Shown: positions 52,268-61,661 of the stretch, piece by piece | Layout of the letters: each line of letters begins with the position of its first letter | How positions within the stretch are numbered: position 1 is the first letter of the stretch | Assembly (NCBI RefSeq): GCF_003576345.1 | Contig: NZ_QWGB01000005.1 | Location: forward strand, 1-64,000 | From: Henriciella barbarensis | GTDB lineage: Bacteria; Pseudomonadota; Alphaproteobacteria; Caulobacterales; Hyphomonadaceae | Length of the DNA stretch: 64,000 nt | Direction of reading: 5' to 3' | Program-made: the position numbers and the translations under genes | The notes under the pieces: generated by a model | Seen by the model: only the letters and a program-made list of their open reading frames with translations | The model's database searches: none | Told to the model about the DNA's origin: nothing

Positions 52268-53779
52268 TCAGACCGCCTTGAGCGACCCGACGACCTTCAG
52301 GCCCGTGGTGCGCTCAACTGACCGTGCTGTTGCAAAGCCCCGACGCGTCAGGGCCCATAGCAACCCGGCCATGAGAGCCGTGAATCCTGCGAACAGAAAG
52401 CCAAGCGCGGCCACTACCATTTTGAGGCTCTTGCCTTTTACCGGCACACTTGCCGGCTCAAGCACGCGCACGCTGTCTGCTGTCTGACCGGAAATTTCCG
52501 AGAGGGCGCGCTCCTCGACCTCGCGGACCGAGAAGTTCTCGACGTTTCTTTCCATCAGGGCCTTGCGGCGCTGCAGCTCCTGCCATTCAGGCGCCAGATC
52601 ATTCAGACGACTGAGGCGCGCTTCGACGCGGGCAAGCTGTCGATTGAGCTCTGCTTCCTGCAAAGCCAGCGATTGCTGTTCTGCCTGAAGGGACGAAGCT
52701 GATTGCTCGATGGTCTGGTAGACTGGATTGGGGCCGCGGCGGGTCGTGCCTGAGAGCCCATCGCGCGATGAAAGATAATTCTCGACCTGCGCGATACGTC
52801 GGTCGATCGCCTGAACGCGCTGGGACTGCTCGGTATAGCGGCTCAGGAGGTCTTCACGCTCGATACGAAGCTGCATGAGGGTCTGGGCGGAGTTGTCCTC
52901 GACATACAGGTTCTGCTGCGGATCAAGGCGCGCAAGCTGCTGGTTGTAGATATCAAGTTGTCCGTCGACGGCGCTCGCGCGCGACTGCGTGGTCAGAAGC
53001 TCGGATGAGACGGTCGAGTAGAGCTGTTGGGCGGTTGCCCGCTCGCTTTCGAAGTCACCGATATTGGTGCGGCGAAGGAAGTCGCGGATGTCTTCTTCGA
53101 CCTCAAGCAGCTGGGCTTCGAACTTTACGCGCTGTTCCTGCAAGCTGGCCGAGCCATTGCTTGAGAACACCTCGCTGCGATAGTCGAGATAGCTGTTGAT
53201 CCAGTAATTGAGCAGGTCAGCCGACAGCGCCGCATCCTTGTGCTCAAGCGCCGTACTGATGACCGGTGTCTTGGGCGCCGTGCCGGAGCTGAAGTCTTTC
53301 TGCAGTCCGAGCACCCCCTTGCGGAATGTCTGCTCTTCAATCGCGGCATGTTCTGATGGCGGGCTGGCGGCGATCTTGTCGTCGCGCGCATCGGCGAGTT
53401 TAGGGAAAACCCGGTCGATACCGAACTCGGTCAAGACACGTTCTGCGATGACGGGGCTGCGTAGAACTTCGAGTTCCGCCTGTATGAGAAGCTCTTCTTC
53501 CGGCGCAACCCCCTGAAGCTCACCGCCGACGCGAGGCCGGTAGACGTTCTCGTCACCGATCCGGACGAAAAGGCGCGATGTCGCCTCATACGATTTCGGC
53601 ATCTGGAAGGCGACAAGCAACCCGATGAGGAAGATCGGAATGAAGACGAGGATCATCAGCCACTTGGCCCGCCAAAGCTGCAGGATGAGATCAGCGGGGC
53701 CAATGCGGGGGCGTGAACGAACAGGCATGGCATTGCCCTGCTGCGGTTGCCTCGCTCCCCATTCGGCTGAATTCGACAT
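52268..53779 (-). CDS. hfsA: Wzz/GumC-type chain-length and export protein (holdfast HfsA)
   Basis: A 503-aa inner-membrane PCP protein. The N-terminal membrane helix is WLMILVFIPIFLIGLLVAF, followed by SYEATSRLFVRIG of the Wzz domain. A long periplasmic coiled-coil region (about 200-410) contains IERE, LQAEQQSLALQEAELNRQL and RLNDLAPEWQEL, followed by a second membrane helix MVVAALGFLFAGFTALMAGLLW. It links polymerisation with the outer-membrane channel HfsD. The first ATG is used; an internal Met18 is possible. Confidence 0.88.
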   Translation of the reverse strand: MSNSAEWGARQPQQGNAMPVRSRPRIGPADLILQLWRAKWLMILVFIPIFLIGLLVAFQMPKSYEATSRLFVRIGDENVYRPRVGGELQGVAPEEELLIQAELEVLRSPVIAERVLTEFGIDRVFPKLADARDDKIAASPPSEHAAIEEQTFRKGVLGLQKDFSSGTAPKTPVISTALEHKDAALSADLLNYWINSYLDYRSEVFSSNGSASLQEQRVKFEAQLLEVEEDIRDFLRRTNIGDFESERATAQQLYSTVSSELLTTQSRASAVDGQLDIYNQQLARLDPQQNLYVEDNSAQTLMQLRIEREDLLSRYTEQSQRVQAIDRRIAQVENYLSSRDGLSGTTRRGPNPVYQTIEQSASSLQAEQQSLALQEAELNRQLARVEARLSRLNDLAPEWQELQRRKALMERNVENFSVREVEERALSEISGQTADSVRVLEPASVPVKGKSLKMVVAALGFLFAGFTALMAGLLWALTRRGFATARSVERTTGLKVVGSLKAV

Positions 53780-53927
53780 AGACGGTCATCCCTGAAGGTG
53801 GCCGGGAGCAAATCAAACGCAAACCCCCTTACTTGGCTTCTTCAGGCACGTGGCTTGATAATTCCTTAAACATTAACGTTGAGCCTCAGACTGTACACAA
53901 TTAGCAAAGAGATCGTGAGCCAGTATC

Positions 53928-54635
53928 ATGCGAAGTCTTCTCGCCGCATCTGCTCTTGTCCTCGGTGCCTGCCAGTCAGTCACGCCGACGCCTTCGGAGT
54001 ATTTCCCGGTCGCCGAGTGGCGGCATGAGGATGGCCGCGACCAGCCTTACCTGCTCGCTCCAGGCGATACGGTATCCATCGTTTTCAACTCTGTGCCAGA
54101 ACTCAATCGGGATATAAAAATCGCCCCGGACGGGTCTTTAACCCTGCCCTATGTGGGCACGGTACAGGCCTCCGCTCGCACGCCAGCAGAGATACAGGCC
54201 GAGCTTGTGCAAGCTTATGCGGGCGAGCTGCGATACCCTGACGTCGATGTCATCCCGATGGCATTCGACAGTCAGAAGATCTTTGTAGGTGGCGAGGTTC
54301 AAGCGCCAGGCATGCTGGACCTGCCAGGCCAGATTGATCCGCTTCAGGCGGTCATCATGGCGGGCGGCTTTACCCCCGGCGCCAAACCAACACAGGTGGC
54401 GCTAATGCGGCGTATGCCGGGCGGTGAGGTCATGACGGCTGTCATAGATATCCGCGCCGGGCTGAATGATCCAAGGCTTGCGGACTTTACGCCGCTTCGC
54501 CGTTTTGACGTGGTCTATGTGCCACGCTCGGCAATCGCTGAAGAAAACCTCTTCATGGAGCAGTGGTTTCGCGCTGCCCTGCCGATCGATTTCTCGCTGT
54601 ATTATGACCTCGCGGGCGATTTCAACGGGCGCTAG
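53928..54635 (+). CDS. hfsD: Wza/GumB-type polysaccharide export lipoprotein (holdfast HfsD)
   Basis: A 235-aa outer-membrane export protein. The lipoprotein signal is MRSLLAASALVLGAC (lipobox LGAC). The Poly_export domain is YLLAPGDTVSIVFNSVPEL with DGSLTLPYVGTVQASARTP-type continuation, and the SLBB domain follows (KIFVGGEVQAPGMLDLPG). It forms the channel for the glycan. It is divergent from hfsA with a shared 148-bp promoter region, so export genes may be co-regulated. Confidence 0.9.
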   Translation: MRSLLAASALVLGACQSVTPTPSEYFPVAEWRHEDGRDQPYLLAPGDTVSIVFNSVPELNRDIKIAPDGSLTLPYVGTVQASARTPAEIQAELVQAYAGELRYPDVDVIPMAFDSQKIFVGGEVQAPGMLDLPGQIDPLQAVIMAGGFTPGAKPTQVALMRRMPGGEVMTAVIDIRAGLNDPRLADFTPLRRFDVVYVPRSAIAEENLFMEQWFRAALPIDFSLYYDLAGDFNGR

Positions 54636-54659
54636 GTCAGGCCCGCCGGCCCGGCGAGA

Positions 54660-54935
54660 TCAGTTCATCAGCTGAAGCCAGTCACGCGCAGATTTGAGCG
54701 CCTGCTTGATCTCTTCGCTAGAGAGCATGTCAGACATCTGCTGGCGGTATTCCTTGGCCTCTTCCGAGCCCTTGAGCACTGCGAGATTGAACCATTTGTG
54801 CGCAGCGACCATGTCGGCATCGACGCCGACGCCCGTCGAATAGGCAAGGCCAACCTTGCAGAGTTCTTCGGCCGTCGCGTGTTCGCTGAGACCAGTTTCG
54901 GGGGCGACATCCATCGCCATTTCTGAATACGGCAT
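54660..54935 (-). CDS. Sel1-repeat protein, small
   Basis: A 91-aa protein holding one Sel1-like repeat and its continuation: CKVGLAYSTGVGVDADMVAAHKWFNLAVLKGSEEAKEYR follows the A-LG-Y--G-GV--D---A--W---A---G pattern. It has no signal peptide. Sel1 proteins act as adaptor scaffolds; single-repeat cytoplasmic versions of this size recur in Hyphomonadaceae-like genomes with unknown role. It is convergent with hfsD and 24 bp from its stop. Confidence 0.7.
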   Translation of the reverse strand: MPYSEMAMDVAPETGLSEHATAEELCKVGLAYSTGVGVDADMVAAHKWFNLAVLKGSEEAKEYRQQMSDMLSSEEIKQALKSARDWLQLMN

Positions 54936-55262
54936 TGTCTTCTTCCTTTAACCCAGAACCCGTCGGTTTGCGGCTGTCTTTGCGTCCGCTTGGCCGATGA
55001 GCTTTTGTCCATCCGTCACGTCTTGTGACAGGGAAGAGGTTGCGCTCAGGGGTTTGCCACATGGTTAACAGGATCGGCCTGGAAGCGCGTCTGTGTTAAT
55101 GATAGGCGGGCCAAACTTTACACTTGGCCAAAATCTGGCTGCAGAGGCGCTGTTGCAGCAGACTTTGCCGCGGGCCGCAGCTTGGCTAATGGCAAACGGA
55201 CGCATTGGCGCGAAGGCCGCCGCGCGATAGATTTCCGGCCTGGAACAGACAAGGCAGATGCA
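54936..55262. other. Intergenic region, about 330 bp
   Basis: It separates the divergent Sel1 gene and dioxygenase gene and probably holds both promoters. No repeat, RNA or small gene stands out. A long minus-strand open frame starting at 55065 runs through the dioxygenase gene and is a shadow. Confidence 0.4.
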
Positions 55263-56204
55263 ATGAGCAACCTTTTCGAACCGATCCCCTACAGCCTCTG
55301 GAGAGAGGACAAGCAGGCTTTCGCCAAGCGGCTTGGCAGTTCTTTCCGTGAGACCGGGTTCGCCGTGATCACCGGGCACCCTGTCAAACAGACCGTTATC
55401 GACGAGGCAAATGACGCAGCGAAGGCTTTCTTCGCGCTGTCCAGCGAAGCCAAGGAAAAATATCACGACGCAGAGGGCGGCCGTCAGCGTGGCTATACGC
55501 CGTTCGGCACTGAGAACGCCAAGGGCCAGAAGGCCGCTGACCTGAAAGAATTCTGGCACACAGGCCGCAAGCTGCCCGCAGACTCGAAATACCGCTCGAC
55601 GATGAAGGACACACCTGTCGTCGACGAGGTGCCGGAGTTCGACGCCGCGACCTATGCCTTCTACACCGAGATGGATGAGTTTGGCCGCGACCTGCTGCGC
55701 GCCGTCGCCCTTCACCTGGAGCTGCCGGAGAACTGGTTCGACGACAAGGTCGAGAGCGGGAACTCCATCCTCCGCCTGCTTCACTATCCGCCGCATGAAA
55801 ACCCGCCACCTAAGGGCACGGTTCGCGCTGCCGCGCATGAGGACATCAACGTCATCACGCTCCTGCTGGGTGCTGAAGAGGCAGGCCTCGAAGTCCTGCA
55901 CCGATCTGGCGACTGGCTGTCGGTGAACCCGCCTGCCGGCTCGCTCGTCATCAATTGCGGTGACATGCTGCAGCGCCTGACCGGCGGCGTCCTGCCATCT
56001 ACGACGCACCGCGTCGTGAACCCGGAGCCGGAACGCGCCAAATTTCCGCGTTATTCCACGCCATTCTTCCTGCACTTCAATCAGGACTTCCTGATTGAGC
56101 AGCTGCCGCAATGCCTGGAAGAAGGCGGCAAGACACAGGCGCCCATCACCGCGCAGGATTATCTGATGGAGCGCCTGCGGGAGATCGGGCTAGTGAAAGC
56201 CTGA
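55263..56204 (+). CDS. 2-oxoglutarate/Fe(II) oxygenase, isopenicillin-N-synthase family
   Basis: A 313-aa non-heme iron oxygenase. It has a DIOX_N-like N-terminal region (FRETGFAVITGHPV) and the double-stranded beta helix with the iron triad: H-x-D in HEDINVITLLLG and the distal His in TTHRVVNP, followed by RYSTPFFLHFN with the 2OG-binding RxS. AAGGCAG lies just upstream of the ATG at 55263. Its stop shares TGATG with the esterase gene. The substrate is unknown; such proteins hydroxylate or desaturate small molecules. Confidence 0.87.
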   Translation: MSNLFEPIPYSLWREDKQAFAKRLGSSFRETGFAVITGHPVKQTVIDEANDAAKAFFALSSEAKEKYHDAEGGRQRGYTPFGTENAKGQKAADLKEFWHTGRKLPADSKYRSTMKDTPVVDEVPEFDAATYAFYTEMDEFGRDLLRAVALHLELPENWFDDKVESGNSILRLLHYPPHENPPPKGTVRAAAHEDINVITLLLGAEEAGLEVLHRSGDWLSVNPPAGSLVINCGDMLQRLTGGVLPSTTHRVVNPEPERAKFPRYSTPFFLHFNQDFLIEQLPQCLEEGGKTQAPITAQDYLMERLREIGLVKA

Positions 56205-57091
56205 TGCGCGTCCGGCTTGATGCGCTCGCTCTTGCGCTTTCGCTATGGGCGAGCGGGCATGACGGCCCCGCTGCTTTCGTGCAGGAGCCGATTGAGTTCG
56301 GCGAGACCTATACAATTCAGTCCGAAACGCTGGGTGAGGCGCGCACCATAAATGTCTGGGTGCCGCCGCACCCAGATGAAGACCCGCGCGCGCCTTACCG
56401 CGTTCTCTACCTGATCGACGGCGGCACGCAGCAGGACTGGTTTCATATTACCGGACTTGCCCAGCTTGGCGCGCTATCCTGGACATTTGAGCCAATGGTC
56501 GTGGTTGGCATCGAAACGGATGACCGCCAGAACGAGCTGACGCCCGAAGCCAGCGACCAACGCTATTCGGCCGCGTTTCCAACCTCTGGCGGCGCGGCAG
56601 ACTTCCGTGCTTTCCTCATTGGTGAAGTGAAGCCCTTTATCGAGGCGAACTTCCCAGTCGGCGAACAAAGTGCCCTCATCGGCGAGTCTCTAGCCGGCCT
56701 GTTTGTCGCCGACACCTATCTCAATAGTCCGGACGCTTTCGGCGACTATCTCTCGATCAGCCCGAGCCTATGGTGGGATGACAAGGCACTCGGACTTCAG
56801 GCCGCGCGCCTGATGGCGGCGAACGAGTATGAAGGCAAACGTCTCTTTATCGCTGCCGCCGATGAGGGCGGCACGATGCAGCAGGCCATCGACCAGCTGT
56901 ATAAGGCAGCTGTCGAAGCGGGCGTCGAGGTTCATTTCGATGACCTCTCGGCCACGGAGACGCATGCGACGATCTTCCATCAGGCCGCCTTGCATGCCTT
57001 CCGGCTGCTCTATGCAGAGCCGCCTTATGATTACGGGCCGACACCCTGGTATCTGATTGAAGGCGGCGAGCCAGAGCCAGCGCAGGACTAG
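56204..57091 (+). CDS. Secreted esterase (esterase D/BesA-like alpha/beta hydrolase)
   Basis: A 295-aa hydrolase with a short signal peptide (MRVRLDALALALSLWASG). The family layout is INVWVPPHPDEDPRAPYRVLYLIDGG, VVVGIETDDRQNELTP, the nucleophile elbow LIGESLAGLF, YLSISPSLWWDD and the late His in ATIFHQAALHAF. It belongs to the putative-esterase family of IroE/BesA-like enzymes. The ATG at 56204 shares TGATG with the preceding oxygenase; the open frame back to 56111 is not needed. Confidence 0.82.
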   Translation: MRVRLDALALALSLWASGHDGPAAFVQEPIEFGETYTIQSETLGEARTINVWVPPHPDEDPRAPYRVLYLIDGGTQQDWFHITGLAQLGALSWTFEPMVVVGIETDDRQNELTPEASDQRYSAAFPTSGGAADFRAFLIGEVKPFIEANFPVGEQSALIGESLAGLFVADTYLNSPDAFGDYLSISPSLWWDDKALGLQAARLMAANEYEGKRLFIAAADEGGTMQQAIDQLYKAAVEAGVEVHFDDLSATETHATIFHQAALHAFRLLYAEPPYDYGPTPWYLIEGGEPEPAQD

Positions 57092-57182
57092 GCAACCCGC
57101 TTGCCGCCGCGTCCGGCTTGCCAGACGACATCATAGCGACTGAACTACTCCCAAGGCCCAGAAGAGGCAAAAGGGAGTAGAG

Positions 57183-58199
57183 ATGTTCGATAATGACGAC
57201 TGGCTGAACAAGCACCGTGAGGAGCTTATCGACCCCGCTCGCGAGATTGTGGACCCGCACCATCACCTCTGGCGCGAAAGCCACCCGGTCATCCGGTACG
57301 ACCTCAAGGAGTTGTGGTCGGACACCGATGACGGCCACAACATCACCCAGACCGTATTCATGGAATGCGGCTCTTCCTATCGCGAGGATGGACCAGAGCA
57401 TCTGAGACCGGTTGGCGAGAGCGAATACATCGCAGAAGCCGCCGCCCTTTCGAACGCCGTACCTGCCAAGGCGAGCATTGCAGCCCTCGTCGCGCATGCC
57501 GATCTTCGCTTGCCGATCGACACGCTGGATGAAGTTCTGAATTCCCATATTGAAGCATCGCAGGGGCTATTTCGCGGGATCCGGCACTCAGGTCCGTTCG
57601 ACAAGGCTGGCGCCGGCTTTCGCATTCCGCCTCGCGCCCCGGAGGGCCTCTACAAGGATGAAGCTTTCAGACGGGGCGTCGCGCATCTCGGGCAGCGCGG
57701 CTTTACCTATGACACCTGGAACTATCATCACCAAATCCTGGACTTCCGTGATCTCGCCGCCGCAATCCCTGAAACGACGATGATCCTCGATCATTTCGGC
57801 ACGCCGCTGGGCGTCGGCCCCTATGAGGGCAAGCGCCAGGAGAATTTCGGAAAGTGGAAAGACGATATCGCCGCCGTTGCCGAGCAGAAGAACGTCTTCG
57901 CCAAGCTTGGCGGCCTTGCCATGCCGGACAATGGCTTCGGCTGGCATGAGCGCGACCTGCCGCCCTCGTCCGACGAAGTCGTCGATGCGCAGGCTGAATA
58001 CTATCATCACGCGATTTCCTGCTTCGGCGCGGACCGCTGCATGTTTGAAAGCAACTTCCCGGTCGATCGGCTTTCCCTGAGCTACCGCGTCTACTGGAAT
58101 GCGATGAAGAAGATCGCCGCCGACTATTCGGAACTGGAGCAGCAAGCCATGTTCAGCCGCGTGGCGCGGCAGGTCTATCGCATAGATCCACCCCTATAG
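57183..58199 (+). CDS. Amidohydrolase-2 family metal hydrolase
   Basis: A 338-aa TIM-barrel hydrolase of the amidohydrolase_2 family (2-pyrone-4,6-dicarboxylate lactonase and fuconolactonase relatives). The metal motif is IVDPHHHLWRES at about 22-33, with later ligands likely in ILDHFGTPLGV and FESNFPVDRLS. GGGAGTAGAG precedes the ATG. It is followed after 10 bp by a crotonase gene, suggesting a small catabolic unit that opens a lactone or ring product. The substrate is unknown. Confidence 0.83.
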   Translation: MFDNDDWLNKHREELIDPAREIVDPHHHLWRESHPVIRYDLKELWSDTDDGHNITQTVFMECGSSYREDGPEHLRPVGESEYIAEAAALSNAVPAKASIAALVAHADLRLPIDTLDEVLNSHIEASQGLFRGIRHSGPFDKAGAGFRIPPRAPEGLYKDEAFRRGVAHLGQRGFTYDTWNYHHQILDFRDLAAAIPETTMILDHFGTPLGVGPYEGKRQENFGKWKDDIAAVAEQKNVFAKLGGLAMPDNGFGWHERDLPPSSDEVVDAQAEYYHHAISCFGADRCMFESNFPVDRLSLSYRVYWNAMKKIAADYSELEQQAMFSRVARQVYRIDPPL

Positions 58200-58209
58200 G
58201 AGGCTCTCC

Positions 58210-59109
58210 ATGTTCGAAGAAATCCTGTACGAGGTCGAGAATGGCCGCGCCCGCATAACGCTAAATAGGCCTGACAAGCTGAACGCGCTGACGCTAAAAA
58301 TGCAGGCCGAAATGTCAGAAGCGCTCTGGCAGGCCGACAACGACAAAGCAGTGCATTGCGTCATCATAAAGGGCGCGGGCCGGGGTTTTTCAGCCGGGTA
58401 TGATCTTGCAGGCTCCGACAGCGTGCCGGTCTCTCGGCTTGATGCTGTTACCGGCAATAAGCGCGGTGGCCGCTCTGTCGACGATGATATATGGCAGCTG
58501 GAGCGCGCGCAGCGCTATCGCCTGGCGATCTTTGACATGCACAAACCTGTCATCGCACAGATTCACGGGCCCTGCGTGGCCGGCGGCACGGATATCGCGC
58601 TTCTTTGCGACATGGTCATCATCGCCGATGATGCGATGGTGTCCTTCCCTGCGGGGCGAAACCTCGGCGCGCTTCCTAACCAAATGTGGCTCTATAATGT
58701 CGGCCCTCAATGGACCAAGAGACTTATGCTGACCGGCGACAGCATTACAGGGGTCGAGGCCGCACAGCTTGGTTTCGCGATGAAGTCGGTGCCTGCGGAC
58801 ATGCTGGAAGCCGAAGTCGAAGGCCTCGCCGACCGGATGGCGCACATTGATGCTGACATCCTTGCCGCGAACAAGCGGGCGGTGAACCTCGGCATGGAGT
58901 TGATGGGTGCTCGGACGATGCAACGCCTTGCCGTCGAAAATGACGTGCGCGGTCATCAGGCCGCCTCTGCGCATGCCTTCGTGAAACGGGTTGGCGAAGC
59001 AGGCCTGCGTGAAGCCTTGCGCGAACGTGACGCCCCGTTCGGCGATGGCCGCGCCCGCGTCAACGGGCCTGAGGTCAGGGATGCCGAAGGAAATCTGATT
59101 GAGGACTAA
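58210..59109 (+). CDS. Enoyl-CoA hydratase/isomerase (crotonase family)
   Basis: A 299-aa crotonase-fold enzyme. The oxyanion segments are IKGAGRGFSAGYDLAGSD and the conserved HGPCVAGGTDIALLCDMVI helix start. The usual hydratase glutamates are not clearly in place (VGPQWTKRLMLTG at that position), so another crotonase reaction is possible. TAGGAGG precedes the ATG at 58210. It is the last gene of the plus-strand unit and ends at a bidirectional hairpin. Confidence 0.85.
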   Translation: MFEEILYEVENGRARITLNRPDKLNALTLKMQAEMSEALWQADNDKAVHCVIIKGAGRGFSAGYDLAGSDSVPVSRLDAVTGNKRGGRSVDDDIWQLERAQRYRLAIFDMHKPVIAQIHGPCVAGGTDIALLCDMVIIADDAMVSFPAGRNLGALPNQMWLYNVGPQWTKRLMLTGDSITGVEAAQLGFAMKSVPADMLEAEVEGLADRMAHIDADILAANKRAVNLGMELMGARTMQRLAVENDVRGHQAASAHAFVKRVGEAGLREALRERDAPFGDGRARVNGPEVRDAEGNLIED

Positions 59110-59138
59110 CCGCCCGATGGTTCGGCGACCGGCGGTTA
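59107..59138. terminator. Bidirectional hairpin between convergent genes
   Basis: TAACCGCC (59107-59114) pairs with GGCGGTTA (59131-59138). The arms contain the stop codons of both the crotonase gene and the GNAT pseudogene. Confidence 0.6.
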
Positions 59139-59752
59139 ATCGGTGAACTGGGCCAGCCAGTCATCGCGCATGATTTCCCAGACCTGCGACTGGCGGATGC
59201 TGCCATCCGGTCGCTTGCTTTCGATATCGCCGCGATAGACAAAACCGGTCCGCTGAAACAGTTTCTGTATACGGACATTGTCGAGCGCCGTCGTGTTACA
59301 GATAAGATCGAGGCCGAGCGCCCTGAACATCCAGGTAAAGGTCGCGGCCATCCCGGCGCCGCCCTGTCGCTTGCTCTGCAGGTCTGGGCGCATCGCGCCC
59401 GCAAGCTCTCCGGCACCCCATTGGGGCCAGACGCATAGTTCGGAATAGCCAGACAGAACGCCAGCCTCATCGAAGTTAAGTGATAACAGGCCCTCGCCCC
59501 GCTTCCGCGCGCCCTCCATCCTGGCGATATACTTCGCGACGGCTTCTTCGGTCAGGGGGCGGGGCAGGCTGTAGATCCATCGGTTTACCTCTGGAAAGGC
59601 GAACAGCTCTGTAAGGGTGCGACATCCTCGGGCGTTGCCAGCCTGCTCGTGGCAGCGGTACTGGGCAAGGCACGGATTTCGCGAACAGCAGCCCGGATGT
59701 CAGCTTCACGCGCTGGCCCTACATCCATCCGTGTCCATGGAAACTGCCCCAT
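59136..59752 (-). pseudogene. GNAT acetyltransferase gene with a frameshift
   Basis: The N-terminal frame starts at ATG 59752 (MGQFPWTRMDVGPAREADIR) and runs to TPEDVA. The second frame continues TLTELFAFPEVNRWIYSLPR, then EAVAKYIARMEGARKRGEG, the acetyl-CoA-binding DLQSKRQGGAGMAATF-like helix and FQRTGFVYRGDI at the end. The two join at about 59614-59620, where one base is missing. The overall length (~205 aa) fits a GNAT family enzyme. It is either a recent pseudogene or a sequencing error. Confidence 0.75.
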
Positions 59753-59761
59753 CCGCCGCTC

Positions 59762-60625
59762 TCAGTCTTGATCTTCCAGAAACGCGTCCACATCTTCGCG
59801 CCACGGCAGGCTTGGCTGCGCGCCAGGCTTTGTCACGGTCAGCGCAGAGGCCGCCGACGCGAAACGCAGTGCTTCTCCTTCCTCACGGCCTTCGGCAAGC
59901 GCGAGCACAAGCGCGCCGCAGAAAGTATCGCCTGCTCCGGTCGTGTCGATCACAGGCACGGTGAAAGCCGGGACGCGCGCAATCTCTTTACCGGCGCGGT
60001 AGAGTACAGCGCCCTGCCCTCCAAGCGTCAGGGCGACCAAACCGCCGCCGCGGTGGATACCATCGCCATAGAAGGCGGCTTCGCCCTCGTTCACGATCAG
60101 GAGGTCCGCTGTCTCCAGCAGCTCAACCGGGACAGGGCCAGCGGGGGCAAGGTTCACAGCAAAGAGGCCGCTATTGGCGCGCATGGCCGCCAGCACGCAT
60201 GCAGTGGGTATCTCTAGCTGGCAGAGCACGGCGTCCGGCTTTCCCTCGATGTTCACATCACCAGGTGACAGGCAGGCATTCGCGCCGCTTGCGACGACGA
60301 TATGGTTTTCGCCAGCCTTGTCCACGGCGATGAGGGCGACGCCTGTCTGCTGCTCCGGGTCGCTGACAATGCCAGACAGGTCGACGCCATCCGCCTTGAG
60401 CAGTGCGAGGGCAGCGTCGCGGTTTGGGCCCTCTCCGGTGCGTGCGATCATGGAAACATCTGCGCCGAGACGGCGCGCTGCGAGTGCCTGGTTCGCCCCC
60501 TTGCCGCCCGGGTGTTGTGCGAAGGTGGCACCGGTGACGGTTTCGCCCGCCACGGGCAGTTTTTCAGCCGTCGCAACAAGATCAAGATTCGCCGAGCCAA
60601 CTATTGTGATACGGGCGCTTGTCAT
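59762..60625 (-). CDS. rbsK: Ribokinase (PfkB family)
   Basis: A 287-aa sugar kinase that phosphorylates ribose to ribose-5-phosphate. The N-terminal motif is IVGSANLDLVATAEKLPVAGETV with the GGKGANQALAARRLG glycine-rich segment; the C-terminal PfkB signature DTTGAGDTFCGAL contains the catalytic Asp. Its ATG overlaps the stop of the nucleoside hydrolase gene (ATGA), which supplies ribose. The assignment as ribokinase over another PfkB kinase rests on that pairing and overall similarity. Confidence 0.85.
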   Translation of the reverse strand: MTSARITIVGSANLDLVATAEKLPVAGETVTGATFAQHPGGKGANQALAARRLGADVSMIARTGEGPNRDAALALLKADGVDLSGIVSDPEQQTGVALIAVDKAGENHIVVASGANACLSPGDVNIEGKPDAVLCQLEIPTACVLAAMRANSGLFAVNLAPAGPVPVELLETADLLIVNEGEAAFYGDGIHRGGGLVALTLGGQGAVLYRAGKEIARVPAFTVPVIDTTGAGDTFCGALVLALAEGREEGEALRFASAASALTVTKPGAQPSLPWREDVDAFLEDQD

Positions 60626-61557
60626 AACGGATATCTTCCGAGCTGACCGATCAGTTCTGCAAAAGCGCCATCAGCGTCGACGGTGGTATACCACTCAACG
60701 TGGCCGTCTTCGCGGAACTCCGGAATTGTCTTGCCGAACCGCTCGCCTTCTTCGGTGACGACCGATACGCGCGCCTTGAGCCCCGCAAACAGGTCTGGCC
60801 GCAAGAGCGCAAGAATGGTGGACGGGTCGTGTAGCGGCGCATTGCGCGCCTTTGCCGACTCTTCCAGCCGGTTGGAGGCTGCGAGAAGGTCTGCAGCAAT
60901 AACGGCCTGCCGAGACCCGAGCGCGCGCACCCGCTCGACCATCTCATCCTGTGTCAGCAACTGATGGGTCACATCGAGGCTGAGCACCCGCATCGGGACG
61001 CCGGATCGGAAAACCGCCTGCGCGGCGTGCGGGTCTGCGAAGATATTGAATTCTGCGTGCGGCGTAATGTTGCCGCCTTCGGTATCGGCCCCGCCCATAA
61101 TGACAATCTCTGAGAGCCCCTCGGCGATGTCTGGCGCCATGCTGAGCGCGAGCGCCACATTGGTCAGTGGGCCAGTCACGACCAGCGTGGCCGGAAAGCC
61201 TTTGGCCGTGCGAAGGGTCTGTATCAGGAAATTCACGCCGTGCTGACGCGAGGCCCGCCCTTTCGGTTTTGGCAGATCCAGCCCACCCAGACCTGTCGTG
61301 CCGTGAAAGTCCTCCGCCGTTACCGGATCGCGCACCAGCGGGCGCGGCGCACCTGCGCGGACAGGAAGGTCTGGATGATTGCCGGCGACGTCCCGAATGA
61401 TACGCGCATTACGATGGGTGAGCTCACCGCGGACATTGCCTGCTACGGTCGTAATTCCAAGCACATCGATCCGGTCGGTTGCCGCAAAGGCAAGTAGCAA
61501 CGCGACGGCATCATCGAGCCCCGGGTCGCAATCTATTATAATCTGGCGTTTCCTCAT
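60622..61557 (-). CDS. Nucleoside hydrolase (inosine/uridine-preferring type)
   Basis: A 311-aa enzyme that cleaves ribonucleosides into base and ribose. The calcium-binding signature IIIDCDPGLDDAVALLLA is at the N-terminus, VVTGPLTNVALAL follows, and the active-site region EFNIFADPHAAQAVF is conserved. The ATG at 61557 (MRKRQIIID) has AGAGGG upstream; the frame is open to 61593. With the ribokinase it forms a two-gene nucleoside salvage operon. Confidence 0.92.
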   Translation of the reverse strand: MRKRQIIIDCDPGLDDAVALLLAFAATDRIDVLGITTVAGNVRGELTHRNARIIRDVAGNHPDLPVRAGAPRPLVRDPVTAEDFHGTTGLGGLDLPKPKGRASRQHGVNFLIQTLRTAKGFPATLVVTGPLTNVALALSMAPDIAEGLSEIVIMGGADTEGGNITPHAEFNIFADPHAAQAVFRSGVPMRVLSLDVTHQLLTQDEMVERVRALGSRQAVIAADLLAASNRLEESAKARNAPLHDPSTILALLRPDLFAGLKARVSVVTEEGERFGKTIPEFREDGHVEWYTTVDADGAFAELIGQLGRYPL

Positions 61558-61661
61558 GCCCTCTATTTGTGTCTGTTCCGATCTTCCCGGCAAGGTCTAG
61601 CTATCACTCAGAGAAACCCTAAGTGAGGCTGGGACACGTCAAACAAGAAGGAATGAAGCTC

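Noticed and set aside
55065-56111. Minus-strand 348-aa open frame
   Set aside because: It is antisense to the 2OG-Fe(II) oxygenase gene, which has clear motifs. The frame shows no recognisable domain.
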